Shown here piece by piece: positions 48,251 through 57,033 of a stretch of 64,000 nucleotides of DNA. The translations under genes were made by a program, and so were the position numbers. Every line of letters starts with the position of its first letter. Within the stretch, counting starts at the first letter, position 1. The notes beneath the pieces were generated by a model. That model made no database searches. It saw only the letters and a program-made list of their open reading frames with translations, and had not been told where the DNA came from. This DNA comes from Haloarchaeobius amylolyticus. GTDB lineage: Archaea > Halobacteriota > Halobacteria > Halobacteriales > Natrialbaceae. The stretch is taken from positions 930,001 through 994,000 of the forward strand of contig NZ_JANHDH010000002.1 in assembly GCF_026616195.1 (NCBI RefSeq), written 5' to 3'.

Positions 48251-49249
48251 CTACTCGGATTCCAGTTCTTCCGACGTTATCTCGTAGGTCTGCCCGTCGT
48301 ACGCGACGTGGCGCGCCTCGTCGATGCCGAAGGGCGGGTAGGCGCCGTTCTCCTCGACGAACCGGACCGTCTCGACGCCGGATTCGAAGAACGCGAGGGC
48401 ATCTCGGAGGTTCCGCATCCGGAGTACCTGCTCGGTGATGAACTCGTACGGGTCGGCCGCGCTCTCGACCCGGGTGACGCGGTACTCGCACGTCCGGCCG
48501 TTGTAACCGGATTCGAGGTCGCGGTCGACCGTGACCACGTCGCCGTCGCGCGTGGTCCCCGTGACCTTCTCGGATGGCTCCAGTTCGACCGCGGGTCCCT
48601 CGATGCTGAACCGCGCCGCGAGGGCGGTCTGGTGCTCGTGGTCGGTCGACTCGAACCAGCCGCCGGCGGTGAAGGCGTACTCGCCACCGCCGAGGCCGCC
48701 GACGGTCACGTCCGCGGTCCCCTCGGTGAACGCGAGGGCGCTGGTGTCCGCGTTGTCGACGGTCAGGGTCCAGGTGTGGGACTGGGCGGGGTCGACCATC
48801 ATCGCCGGGACCGGGATGCGTCGTGGCGCGACACTGTACCACTCGCCGTCGACCCGTTTCCTGACCCGCCAGTCGTAGAAGTTCGTGGTGAATGTCGTCT
48901 CGGTGTCGTTCCGCAGGGTGAACGCGAGGTCGCCGGTCGGGAGCGAGAGGCTGTCCCCGGACGCCGAGAGGACGAGCGGCGAGTCGGCCATCGCGGGCCA
49001 GCAGACGACGCGGCTCGTGTTCTCCTCGCCGTGGACCGGGCAGTCGGTCTCGGAGGCGGGGACACCGATATCGGCTGGCTCCAGCGCGGTGGTCTGGTCG
49101 CCGGTGGTCGGGTGGGTCGTCGTGTGCGTGTCGGTGTGGCTGGTGGGCGGGCTGGTCGTGGTCTGCGACTCCGTGCTGGAGCCGGGGAGGGTGCTCGCAC
49201 AGCCGGCGAGGCCGACGGCGAGCGTGGAGAGGAGGGCACGTCGTTTCAC
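48251..49249 (-). CDS. Hypothetical lipoprotein
   Basis: Function unknown. 332 residues with a lipobox (LSTLAVGLAGCAST, Cys at about residue 16), a Thr/Ser/His-rich linker (SHTDTHTTTHPTTGDQTT) usual for haloarchaeal surface lipoproteins, and a beta-rich body with LVLSASGDSLSLPTGDLAFT, YDWRVRKRVDGEWYSVAPRR and a small C-terminal domain (YPPFGIDEARHVAYDGQTYE). A single GTG at 49249 places the signal peptide correctly. It is divergent from rpoL and faces the dph2 stop across 24 bases. Confidence 0.8.
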   Translation of the reverse strand: MKRRALLSTLAVGLAGCASTLPGSSTESQTTTSPPTSHTDTHTTTHPTTGDQTTALEPADIGVPASETDCPVHGEENTSRVVCWPAMADSPLVLSASGDSLSLPTGDLAFTLRNDTETTFTTNFYDWRVRKRVDGEWYSVAPRRIPVPAMMVDPAQSHTWTLTVDNADTSALAFTEGTADVTVGGLGGGEYAFTAGGWFESTDHEHQTALAARFSIEGPAVELEPSEKVTGTTRDGDVVTVDRDLESGYNGRTCEYRVTRVESAADPYEFITEQVLRMRNLRDALAFFESGVETVRFVEENGAYPPFGIDEARHVAYDGQTYEITSEELESE

Positions 49250-49351
49250 ACGTTGGACGTGTCCGAACGATTGTAAATGCTTTCTGCCGCGTGCACCAGG
49301 CGCCACACACGTTCCGAAACCTGTAAACGCCGCCACCGACCACGAGGACAC

Positions 49352-49636
49352 ATGGAACTCACCGTCACGGAGAACCTCGAGCAGGAACTCCACGTCGAGA
49401 TCGCTGGGGAGGACCACACGTTCATGAACGTCCTCAAGGGTGCGCTCCTGGAGACGGAGGGCGTCAGTGCCGCGACCTACGACATGAACCCCGAGCAGTC
49501 CGGTGGGCAGACAGAGCCCATCCTCACCGTCAAGACGTACGAGGGGACCGCCCCGCTCGACGCGCTGGAGACCGCCGCAAAGCGCGTGCAGGAGAAGACC
49601 GACGCGTTCCGCACCGCGTTCGAGAACGCGGCCTGA
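49352..49636 (+). CDS. rpoL: DNA-directed RNA polymerase subunit L
   Basis: Archaeal RNA polymerase assembly subunit, homologous to eukaryotic Rpb11 and to part of bacterial alpha; pairs with subunit D. 94 residues, complete. Family features: [20 protein letters not shown] (HTxxNxL-like motif) and the C-terminal helix [20 protein letters not shown]. The ATG at 49352 starts the family sequence MELTVTENL. Divergent from the lipoprotein gene. Confidence 0.95.
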   Translation: MELTVTENLEQELHVEIAGEDHTFMNVLKGALLETEGVSAATYDMNPEQSGGQTEPILTVKTYEGTAPLDALETAAKRVQEKTDAFRTAFENAA

Positions 49637-49708
49637 TTCTTCGACCAGTCTCCTCGTCTCGGCCGTCTCGACAGTGAGCGACGCATTCGGTCAGGGTCGA
49701 CGGGAGCC

Positions 49709-50488
49709 TCAGCAGAACAGGTGGGCCACGTAGATGCGGCCGTCGGGCGCGACGTGCACGTCGACGGCGTAGGTCGTGTTCGCGTCGAGGACCGTCTGTC
49801 TGGACTGGGAGCCGGTGAGCAGCGACTGGGCGACGCTGTCGGCCAGTTCCTGGGTGGTCTCGTAGTCGCCGATGCGTGACCCGTCGGTGCCGTCGACGGA
49901 GCCGAAGAAGTACCCTCGCGGCTCACAGCCCGGCGAGAACTCGCCCAGGCCGCCGCGGACCTGCCCGCCCTCGTAGTCCTCGGCGACGCGTTGCTGGTTG
50001 GCGAACGTCGTCATCGCGGCCAGCGTCTCGTCCTCCGCGAGGTCGCTCTCGCCCTGTTCGGCCCGGAAGTCGTTCACCTGCCGGTGGACGTTCGTCTCGA
50101 CCGCCGCGAGGTCGATGCCGTTCGCGGTCGTCGCGTTCCCCGGGACGTTCTCGACGGTCGGGGTCTGGTCGCCGAGGGGGAACGGGACGACCCCCGTGGC
50201 GAAGAGTGCAGCGACGAGCAACATGACCGCGATGAGGGGGGCGAAGGGCCTGGCGACGGTGAGCCACCCGACCCCGGCGGCTTCGGACTCGACGTCCTCG
50301 TAGTCCGGTTTGCGCTTCTCGAGGCCCATGTTGCCACAGCGGACACAGGGCGGGTTGTTCCGGGTCGACTGCTTGCCGCACTCGGTACAGACCCAGACGA
50401 AGCCGGTGTACTCGCCGTGTTCGTGCCCGCACTCGTCGCAGGGCGGTGTCGTCGAGACCGTCCCGCAGTTGTCGCACTCCCAGCCCAT
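49709..50488 (-). CDS. Double zinc-ribbon membrane protein with CAP-like domain
   Basis: A 259-residue protein. Two zinc ribbons open it: C5-C8-C17-C20 (CDNCGTVSTTPPCDEC) and C34-C37-C48-C51 (CTECGKQSTRNNPPCVRC). A membrane helix follows (about 83-103). The outer domain (about 123-259) resembles the CAP/SCP fold: ETNVHRQVNDFRAEQGESDL and LAAMTTFANQQRVAEDYEGG, with the C-terminal YAVDVHVAPDGRIYVAHLFC typical of that fold. The ribbons would be cytoplasmic and the CAP-like part outside. The role is unknown; CAP domains often bind lipids or have peptidase-like activity. Confidence 0.78.
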   Translation of the reverse strand: MGWECDNCGTVSTTPPCDECGHEHGEYTGFVWVCTECGKQSTRNNPPCVRCGNMGLEKRKPDYEDVESEAAGVGWLTVARPFAPLIAVMLLVAALFATGVVPFPLGDQTPTVENVPGNATTANGIDLAAVETNVHRQVNDFRAEQGESDLAEDETLAAMTTFANQQRVAEDYEGGQVRGGLGEFSPGCEPRGYFFGSVDGTDGSRIGDYETTQELADSVAQSLLTGSQSRQTVLDANTTYAVDVHVAPDGRIYVAHLFC

Positions 50489-50575
50489 TCTCTAGCCTAC
50501 AGTACGGTGTCACGTGGAAATACCTGCCGTTCGACGGGACGAGAAACGGCCGAGAACGGGCCCGTGGTTGCCGGG

Positions 50576-51391
50576 TCAGAGCCGGACCGGGACGCCGTGG
50601 TCGTCGAGGTACTCCTTGACCTCGCGGATGGAGTACTCGTCGAAGTGGAAGATGGAGGCGGCGAGGGCGGCGTCCGCGCCGGCGTCCTCGAACACCTCGC
50701 GGGCGTGCTCGGGGCCGCCACAGCCGGAGGAGGCGATGACGGGCGTGTCGACCGCGTCACAGACCGCCTTCGTCAGCGGGATGTCGTAGCCGTCCTTGGT
50801 GCCGTCGGTGTCGATGGAGTTGACGAACAGCTCGCCGGCGCCGCGTTCCTCGGCCTCCTGTGCCCACTCGATGACGTCGCGGCCGGTGCCCTCGCGCCCG
50901 CCCTTGACGGTGCACTCGAACCAGCAGGACTCGCCGTCGACCGTGGCGTAGTACTCGCCGTCGTCGTCGTACCGGCGACGGGCGTCGACCGAGATGACGA
51001 TGCACTGGTTGCCGAAGGCGCGGGCGCCCTCGTTGATGAGGTCCGGGTTCTCGAGCGCGCCCGAGTTGATGGAGACCTTGTCCGCGCCGGCCCGCAGCGT
51101 CTCCTTGATGTCTTCTTTCGTCCGGATGCCGCCACCGACGGTGAGGGGGATGAACACCTCGTCGGCGACCGCACTGACCGTGTCGAGCATCGTCTCGCGG
51201 CCCTCCGCCGAGGCCGTGATGTCGAGGAAGACGAACTCGTCCGCGCCGGATTCGTTGTACTGCCGGGCCATCTCGACCGGGTCGCCGGTGTACTCGAGGT
51301 CCTCGAAGTTGACGCCGGTGTACACCGCGGCGTTGCCGTCCTCGTCCAGGTCCACGTCGATACAGGGGATGATACGCTTCGTGAGGGGCAT
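50576..51391 (-). CDS. hisF: Imidazole glycerol phosphate synthase subunit HisF
   Basis: Cyclase subunit of histidine biosynthesis, making imidazole glycerol phosphate and AICAR with ammonia from HisH. A TIM barrel of 271 residues, slightly long. Catalytic aspartates: D12 in IIPCIDVDL and the one in [17 protein letters not shown]. Phosphate-binding glycines are in [13 protein letters not shown] and [21 protein letters not shown] haloarchaeal insertion ([19 protein letters not shown]) enlarges the loop after the second aspartate. Other his genes are not nearby, as in most haloarchaea. Confidence 0.95.
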   Translation of the reverse strand: MPLTKRIIPCIDVDLDEDGNAAVYTGVNFEDLEYTGDPVEMARQYNESGADEFVFLDITASAEGRETMLDTVSAVADEVFIPLTVGGGIRTKEDIKETLRAGADKVSINSGALENPDLINEGARAFGNQCIVISVDARRRYDDDGEYYATVDGESCWFECTVKGGREGTGRDVIEWAQEAEERGAGELFVNSIDTDGTKDGYDIPLTKAVCDAVDTPVIASSGCGGPEHAREVFEDAGADAALAASIFHFDEYSIREVKEYLDDHGVPVRL

Positions 51392-51484
51392 CTACTACGT
51401 GGGGGTTCGGGCGTGTGGCGTTTGACCGTTTCGACCGTGGTCAGTTTCGATACTTTCAGGTAGCCAGTGGGGGTACTCCGGCGT

Positions 51485-51664
51485 ATGAGCGACGAGACCG
51501 AGCACGCTGACCACGGACACGACGACCACCACGACCACGGCGACGAGGACGGGCGCGTGACCTCCCCGATGCAGGACTTCGACACGAGCGCGGCCGGCAT
51601 CGGCTTCGTCACGATGCTCGTCGGCATCATCGTCACCATGGCCGTCCCCCTGCTGCTGATCTGA
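51485..51664 (+). CDS. Small His/Asp-rich single-helix membrane protein
   Basis: A 59-residue protein. The N-terminal half is a His/Asp cluster (DHGHDDHHDHGDEDG) that could bind metal ions; the C-terminal half is one membrane helix (AAGIGFVTMLVGIIVTMAVP). Start at 51485 (MSDETEHADHG). Function unknown. It lies between divergent hisF and the Agl23-like gene, 91 bases upstream of the latter. Confidence 0.65.
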   Translation: MSDETEHADHGHDDHHDHGDEDGRVTSPMQDFDTSAAGIGFVTMLVGIIVTMAVPLLLI

Positions 51665-51755
51665 GTCACTCCGTTCTGCAGTCTTCGCCACGTCCCCGAG
51701 TCCCGACCGTCGCGAACCCAAAAGGTTTCAACCTCGGAAGACGCTTCCGTCGCCA

Positions 51756-53894
51756 ATGGCTGCGGATCCGGTGGGGACCGACGAGCACGCAGGCGGGCCC
51801 GGTGGGACGGAGACGGGCGAGACGACGGACCGACTCCTCGACGCGGTCCGGCTCCGGACGCCCGAGCGAACCGCGACCGCGAACCGCTGGCTGCTGTGGG
51901 GACTGCTCGCCATCACGGCGCTCGCCCTGGCGGGGCGGCTCCTCTGGCTCGGTCGCCGCCCGGCACACTGGAGCGAGGCGCGGCTCGGGTACGGGGTCCT
52001 GACCTACGTCGAGACCGGGGCGTGGACGTACCGGCCGGTCATGCAGGGCCCACTGCTCGCGCACGCGAACGAACTACTCTTCTCGGCCTTCGGGCCGTCC
52101 GATGCGCTGCTCCGGCTGGTCGTCGCGGTCGTCGGCGGGCTCGTGCCACTCACCGCGTGGCTCTTCCGCGACCACCTGCGCGACGGCGAGGTGCTCGCGT
52201 TCGGCGGCTTCCTCGCGGCGACCCCGGCGCTCGTCTACTACTCGCGGTTCGCCCGGGCCGACGTGCTCGTCGCCGGTTTCGCCCTGCTCACGCTGGGGCT
52301 TCTCGTGCGACTCGCCGAGACGCGCTCGCCGTGGTACCTCTACGCGGCCGCGGTCGGCGCCGCGCTGATGGTCGCCTCGCAGGAGACCGCGCTGCTGTAC
52401 GTCGGTACGTGGGCTGTCGCCGGTCTGCTCGTGCTCGACCACCGGCTGTTCTGGCGCCACCCCGACTACGACCCGGTCGAGGACGGGGCGAACCCGGTCC
52501 CGGGGTGGCTGGCCGAGCGCGTCGACGGACCGGTCGGGCTGGTCGCGCTCCTGAACCCGGTCGTCGTCGCCCTGTTCGTGGAGTCGCGGTTCCTCGCCAT
52601 CGTGTTGCTGCTCGTCGCCATCCGCGGGACGCTCTGGGTCGTCCCCGGAGACGGCGAGGGATTCGACGTGAGTGTGCTCGTCGGCGCCGCCGGCGTGCTC
52701 GCGCTGCTCGGCGGCGTCGGGTCGATACTGCTGGTGTACACCCTCACGTGGACTGTGCTGGCCGGCTACGTGCTGGCCGTCGTCTTCCGGGGTTCCGACG
52801 TGGGGCGGGCGCTCCACCGCTGGCGCGCTCCGACCGTCTTCGCCGCGGTGCTGTTCGTGCTGGTGACCGTCCTCCTCTTCGCGCCCCGTGGGTCGGACGG
52901 GCTCGGGGCCGCCCTGACCGACCCGGCACTCCTGCCGGGGGTCGTCGAGGCGGCCCTGTTCGACAGCTGGGCCGACCTGTCGGCGCTGTACCTCGGCAAC
53001 GCCCAGGACCTGAGCTTCCTCGACTCGTTCGTCTTCTTCGCGCAGGCGCTCCGGGGTGGCGCGTTCGTCCTCCTGCTGTTCGCGGTCGTCGGGTTCCTCG
53101 CGGACCGCTACGGGGCCGGGGCACAGCGCGACCTCGTCTCCTTCGCGAGCTACTGGGGCTTCGCGGGCGTGCTCGCCTACCCCGTCCTCGTCGCGGTCAA
53201 GGGCCAGTGGGCGACCGCACACATGCTCGTCCCGCTGGCGATTCCGGCCGCGGTCGGCGTCGGCGTCGTCTGGCGCTGGGGCCGGCACGCCGTGGCCGAC
53301 CGGCGCATGGTGTCCGCGAGCCTCGTGGTGGTCGTCCTCGTGTTCACGGTCGGGCTCTCGGGCGCGACCGTGGCGACGACGGTCTACGATTACCCCACGA
53401 GCGCCGAGAACCCGCTGGTCCAGGGAGGCCAGCCCGGGACCGGCATCGAGCCGGTGGCCGCGGCCATCGAGACGGCGGCGGCCGAGAACCAGGGTGGTCC
53501 CGACGTGGTGTACTACGGGTCGTTCTTCGCGATGGACAACGAGAGTGCGGCCGACAGCCTTCCCGTCACGAACGGCGCGGGCTGGCGCAACGGGAGCTGG
53601 ACCGTCTACGCCGAGAACGAGAACTGGTACCACCGGCTCCCGCTCCCGTGGTACACCGCGCGGGCGGGTGCCGAGACCGCGAGTGTCCGCAACGTCTCCG
53701 AGCTGGAGGCGCACCTCGATTCGAATCCCCCGGTCGTCGTCACCCGCGTCACGAACACGAAGGCGGTCGGAGATGCCCTGCCCGCGGGGTACGACCGCCA
53801 CGCGTTCAACCTGACCGCGGGTGACACCGTTACAGTCGTGTTCGTGAATACATCCGTGTCCGACGACCGCCAGTCGGTACACGTCGATGCATAA
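51756..53894 (+). CDS. Agl23-like flippase activity-associated membrane protein
   Basis: GT-C-type integral membrane protein of 712 residues resembling the family annotated as flippase-activity-associated protein Agl23, which relates to protein-O-mannosyl and oligosaccharyl transferases. The first luminal loop carries RRPAHWSEARLGYGVLTYVE and YRPVMQGPLLAHANELLFSA. About 13 helices follow, then an extracytoplasmic C-terminal domain with LPLPWYTARAGAET. It probably takes part in lipid-linked sugar handling for N-glycosylation. No other glycosylation gene is adjacent. An AGGTTTCAACCT palindrome (51723-51734) lies where the promoter is expected. Confidence 0.85.
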   Translation: MAADPVGTDEHAGGPGGTETGETTDRLLDAVRLRTPERTATANRWLLWGLLAITALALAGRLLWLGRRPAHWSEARLGYGVLTYVETGAWTYRPVMQGPLLAHANELLFSAFGPSDALLRLVVAVVGGLVPLTAWLFRDHLRDGEVLAFGGFLAATPALVYYSRFARADVLVAGFALLTLGLLVRLAETRSPWYLYAAAVGAALMVASQETALLYVGTWAVAGLLVLDHRLFWRHPDYDPVEDGANPVPGWLAERVDGPVGLVALLNPVVVALFVESRFLAIVLLLVAIRGTLWVVPGDGEGFDVSVLVGAAGVLALLGGVGSILLVYTLTWTVLAGYVLAVVFRGSDVGRALHRWRAPTVFAAVLFVLVTVLLFAPRGSDGLGAALTDPALLPGVVEAALFDSWADLSALYLGNAQDLSFLDSFVFFAQALRGGAFVLLLFAVVGFLADRYGAGAQRDLVSFASYWGFAGVLAYPVLVAVKGQWATAHMLVPLAIPAAVGVGVVWRWGRHAVADRRMVSASLVVVVLVFTVGLSGATVATTVYDYPTSAENPLVQGGQPGTGIEPVAAAIETAAAENQGGPDVVYYGSFFAMDNESAADSLPVTNGAGWRNGSWTVYAENENWYHRLPLPWYTARAGAETASVRNVSELEAHLDSNPPVVVTRVTNTKAVGDALPAGYDRHAFNLTAGDTVTVVFVNTSVSDDRQSVHVDA

Positions 53895-53934
53895 AGCAAG
53901 CGTTAAGCGCCGGGCTGTGGAACCGCCGACCACA

Positions 53935-55089
53935 ATGCCCGCGACCCTACCAGGGCCGACGCTCGGCGTCGTCGGCGGCGGCCAGCTCGGGCGGATGCTG
54001 GCCGAGGCCGCCGCACCCCTGGGCGTCGACGTGGTGGTCTTGGACCCCACGCCCGACTGCCCGGCAGCGCCGGTCGCCCGCGACCAGCTCGTCGCCGACT
54101 TCGACGACCAGTCGGCCATCCGCGACCTGGCCGAACGCGCCGACTACCTCACCTTCGAGATCGAACTCGCCGACCAGGCGGCGCTGAACGAGGTCAGCGC
54201 CGACACGGGCGTCCCGTGTCACCCCGAGCCGGCGACGCTGGAACTCATCCACGACAAGCTCCACCAGAAGCAAGCACTCGCCGACGCCGGCATCCCCGTC
54301 CCGGAGTTCCGGGCGGTCGAGACGGCCGACGAACTGCGCGCGGCCATCGACGACCTCGGTGCCCCCGCGATGCTCAAGGCCCGGACCGGCGGCTACGACG
54401 GCCGGGGGAACGTCCCGGTCGAGAACCGCGAGGATGCCGCAGACGCCATCGAGGCCGTCGCCGGCCCCGCGATGCTCGAGTCCTTCGTCGACTACGAGCG
54501 CGAGGTCTCGGTCATCGCCGCCAATGGCGACGGCGAGGTCGCCACCTTCCCCGTCGGCGAGAACGTCCACGAGGAGGAGATCCTCCGCGAGACCATCGTC
54601 CCGGCCGGTTCGGACGACGAGGTCGTCGAGGAGGCCGAGGCGGTCGCTCGCGACGTGCTCGAACTCATGGAGGGCCGTGGTATCTACGGCATCGAGCTGT
54701 TCGAGACCCGCGACGGCGACATCCTCGTCAACGAGATCGCCCCGCGCCCGCACAACTCCGGGCACTGGACCATCGAGGGCGCGGTCACCTCGCAGTTCGA
54801 GCAGCACGTCCGGGCGGTGCTCGGCTGGCCGCTCGGCGCGACCGACCTGCGCGCGAACACCGTCTCGAAGAACATCCTCGGAACCGGTGACGAATCACGT
54901 GAGGCCGAGCTGGCAGGCGTCGAGAACGTCCTCGACACGCCAGGAGCGTCGCTGCACTGGTACGGCAAGCGCGAGGTGCGCCCGCTCCGGAAGATGGGCC
55001 ACGTCACCAGCATCGCGACCGCGGACGAATCGACCGACGAACTCCTGACGGGCACCCGCATGCTCGTCGACGACCTCACGTTCCGATGA
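53935..55089 (+). CDS. purK: 5-(carboxyamino)imidazole ribonucleotide synthase
   Basis: ATP-grasp ligase of purine synthesis that carboxylates AIR to N5-CAIR. 384 residues. N-terminal LGVVGGGQLGRMLAEAAAPL, ATP-grasp LKARTGGYDGRGNVPVENRE, the catalytic VNEIAPRPHNSGHWTIEG, and the C-terminal lid with LHWYGKREVRPLRKMGHVT. A GTTAAGC box 26 bases before the ATG gives it its own leaderless promoter after the Agl23-like gene. The stop overlaps the purE start by 4 bases (ATGA). Confidence 0.96.
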   Translation: MPATLPGPTLGVVGGGQLGRMLAEAAAPLGVDVVVLDPTPDCPAAPVARDQLVADFDDQSAIRDLAERADYLTFEIELADQAALNEVSADTGVPCHPEPATLELIHDKLHQKQALADAGIPVPEFRAVETADELRAAIDDLGAPAMLKARTGGYDGRGNVPVENREDAADAIEAVAGPAMLESFVDYEREVSVIAANGDGEVATFPVGENVHEEEILRETIVPAGSDDEVVEEAEAVARDVLELMEGRGIYGIELFETRDGDILVNEIAPRPHNSGHWTIEGAVTSQFEQHVRAVLGWPLGATDLRANTVSKNILGTGDESREAELAGVENVLDTPGASLHWYGKREVRPLRKMGHVTSIATADESTDELLTGTRMLVDDLTFR

Positions 55090-55727
55090 CCGACGAACTG
55101 GACTCCCTCATCGACGACCTGCACGCAGAGGCACAGCGCGACCGACCCGCCGACGAGACGCCCGACATCGGCATCGTCATGGGGTCGGACTCGGACCTCG
55201 ACGTGATGATGGGCTCGGAGACGGGCCGCGGCGGCGCCTACGACGCGCTCGTCGACGAACTCGGCTTCGCCGAGGTCACCGACTACGACGACCCGCCCGC
55301 GGAACGGTTCACCTTCGAGACGTACGTCGTCTCGGCCCACCGGACGCCCGAACTGATGTACGCCTACGCCGAGACCGCCGAGGCCCGCGGCATCGACGTC
55401 ATCATCGCCGGTGCCGGCGGCAAGTCCGCCGACCTGCCGAACATGACCGCCTCCATCGCCTACCCGCTGCCCGTCATCGGCGTCCCCGTCCAGGAGAAGT
55501 CCGTCGACTCCGTCATCGGGATGCCCCAGGGCGCGCCCCTGACCGCGGTCGACGCCGGGAAGTCGTTCAACGCGGCGCTCTCGGCGGCGATGGTCCTCTC
55601 CCGGCAGCACGACGAGTTGCGCGAGCGCCTCGTCGACTACCACGAGGGGCTCAAGGGCGACGTCGCCCGGACGTCCCGTGACCTCCACGAACTCGGGACG
55701 CCCGGGTTCAAGGACCGTCGCGACTGA
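55086..55727 (+). CDS. purE: N5-carboxyaminoimidazole ribonucleotide mutase
   Basis: Converts N5-CAIR from PurK to CAIR in purine synthesis. 213 residues, longer than the usual 160 or so. Motifs: IGIVMGSDSD, VVSAHRTPELMYAYAETAEA and IAGAGGKSADLPNMTASIAY; the His of SAHRTP is catalytic. About 22 extra residues lie between GSDSD and SAHRTP (METGRGG- to DYDDPPAERF-like region), and there is an acidic N-terminal and a C-terminal extension. Pairing with PurK identifies the mutase (class I) form. Translation is coupled to purK. Confidence 0.95.
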   Translation: MTDELDSLIDDLHAEAQRDRPADETPDIGIVMGSDSDLDVMMGSETGRGGAYDALVDELGFAEVTDYDDPPAERFTFETYVVSAHRTPELMYAYAETAEARGIDVIIAGAGGKSADLPNMTASIAYPLPVIGVPVQEKSVDSVIGMPQGAPLTAVDAGKSFNAALSAAMVLSRQHDELRERLVDYHEGLKGDVARTSRDLHELGTPGFKDRRD

Positions 55728-55872
55728 CCCGCCCACCGGGGGCACCCCGGTCGGCGTGGTACCGAACCGTCAGGACTAACCGTCGATTACGTAAACTATC
55801 CCAACTGTTCGGCTCTTCGTTTTTCCGGGGGTCCTACACGGTAGAAAACCCGAAAATCGCAAGAATCAACCC

Positions 55873-55878
55873 TTATAT
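55873..55878 (+). promoter_or_regulatory. TATA-like box for the complex I operon
   Basis: TTATAT, about 40 bases before the nuoA ATG at 55919, implying a short leader of about 15 bases. The flanking 100 bases are the most AT-rich in this part of the window. Confidence 0.6.
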
Positions 55879-55918
55879 GGGTGCGCTTCAAAGCCCCGGA
55901 TGTTACGGAGTAAACGGC

Positions 55919-56335
55919 ATGAATCCATGGATAGCCATCGGGGCGCTGGCTCTGGTTGGGTTGCTGATTCCGCTCAGTATGATGGCGGTTTCGGCACTCC
56001 TCAGACCTTCCGTCCCAGAAGACAGTAAACGCGCCACCTACGAAAGTGGCGAGGTTCCGACCGGCGGGACGCGCATCCGGTTCAACATCCAGTACTACAT
56101 GGTCGCGCTCCTGTTCGTCGTCTTCGACATCGAGACCGTCCTCATCTTCCCGTGGACGGTTATCTATCGCTCTGCTCTCGAAGGCGGCGTCGGACTCGTG
56201 ACGGTGCTGGCACCGATGCTCGTGTTCATCGGCGTTCTCGTGGTCGGCCTCGCATGGGCATGGCGCAATGGCGCAGTCAAGTGGGCGCGTAGCCCGCGCG
56301 CTGAACAAAGAAAGGGAGCACAGGCAGAACGATGA
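55919..56335 (+). CDS. nuoA: NADH-quinone oxidoreductase-like subunit A
   Basis: Membrane subunit A of the complex I-like quinone reductase, 138 residues with three helices. The conserved loop YESGEVPTGGTRIRFNIQYY (about 42-61) and helix 2 segment LLFVVFDIETVLIFPW (acidic residue pair) are diagnostic. The ATG at 55919 is preferred over the GTG/ATG upstream, which lies over the TATA box. First gene of the operon; it overlaps nuoB by 4 bases. Confidence 0.94.
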   Translation: MNPWIAIGALALVGLLIPLSMMAVSALLRPSVPEDSKRATYESGEVPTGGTRIRFNIQYYMVALLFVVFDIETVLIFPWTVIYRSALEGGVGLVTVLAPMLVFIGVLVVGLAWAWRNGAVKWARSPRAEQRKGAQAER

Positions 56336-57033
56336 GTAGCGACAACCCCACAGACAGTACGAGTACAGACGCGCTGACAAAGACGCGCGAAGCCCGGATG
56401 GGCGAAGGACTCGACGACCGGTTCAACTCGCGGCTTCGGGATGCACTCGGCTCCACGCCGTTCATCCTCACGAAGTTCGACAAGTTCATGAACTGGGTCC
56501 GCGGGTCCTCGATGTTCATGCTGCAGTTCGGTATCGCGTGCTGCAGCATCGAGATGATCCACACCTACGCGATCAAGCACGACCTCGACCGCTTCCACGC
56601 GGGTGTGCCCCGGGCATCGCCGCGACAGGCGGACGTCATCATCGTGCCGGGGACCATCGTCTCGAAGTTCGCCCCCCGGATGAAGCGGGTCTACGACCAG
56701 ATGGCCGAGCCCAAGTTCGTCGTCGGGATGGGCTCGTGTACCATCTCCGGTGGCCCGTTCCAGGAGGGGTACAACGTCATCAAGGGCGCCGAAGAGGTCA
56801 TCCCGGTCGACATCCACGTCCCGGGCTGCCCGCCGCGGCCGGAGGCGCTCATCTACGGCGTCGCGAAGCTCCAGGAACGCATCGCGAACGGCGAGTCCGC
56901 GCCCGTGACGGTGAAACCGTACGAGCTCGAGCAGTTCGGCGACATGGAGCGCGACGAGGTCGTCGACAAGCTCGCAGAGCAGATCGACGAGGACACACTC
57001 GCAATGCGCTACAACTGGGCTGATTCGCCATGA
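56332..57033 (+). CDS. nuoB: NADH-quinone oxidoreductase-like subunit B
   Basis: Peripheral-arm subunit carrying the terminal [4Fe-4S] cluster N2 next to the quinone site. 233 residues. Cluster cysteines in LQFGIACCSIEMIHTYAIKH, VGMGSCTISGGPFQEGYNVI and IHVPGCPPRPEALIYGVAKL. A disordered, acidic N-terminus of about 30 residues precedes the fold. It overlaps nuoCD by 4 bases. Confidence 0.96.
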   Translation: MSSDNPTDSTSTDALTKTREARMGEGLDDRFNSRLRDALGSTPFILTKFDKFMNWVRGSSMFMLQFGIACCSIEMIHTYAIKHDLDRFHAGVPRASPRQADVIIVPGTIVSKFAPRMKRVYDQMAEPKFVVGMGSCTISGGPFQEGYNVIKGAEEVIPVDIHVPGCPPRPEALIYGVAKLQERIANGESAPVTVKPYELEQFGDMERDEVVDKLAEQIDEDTLAMRYNWADSP

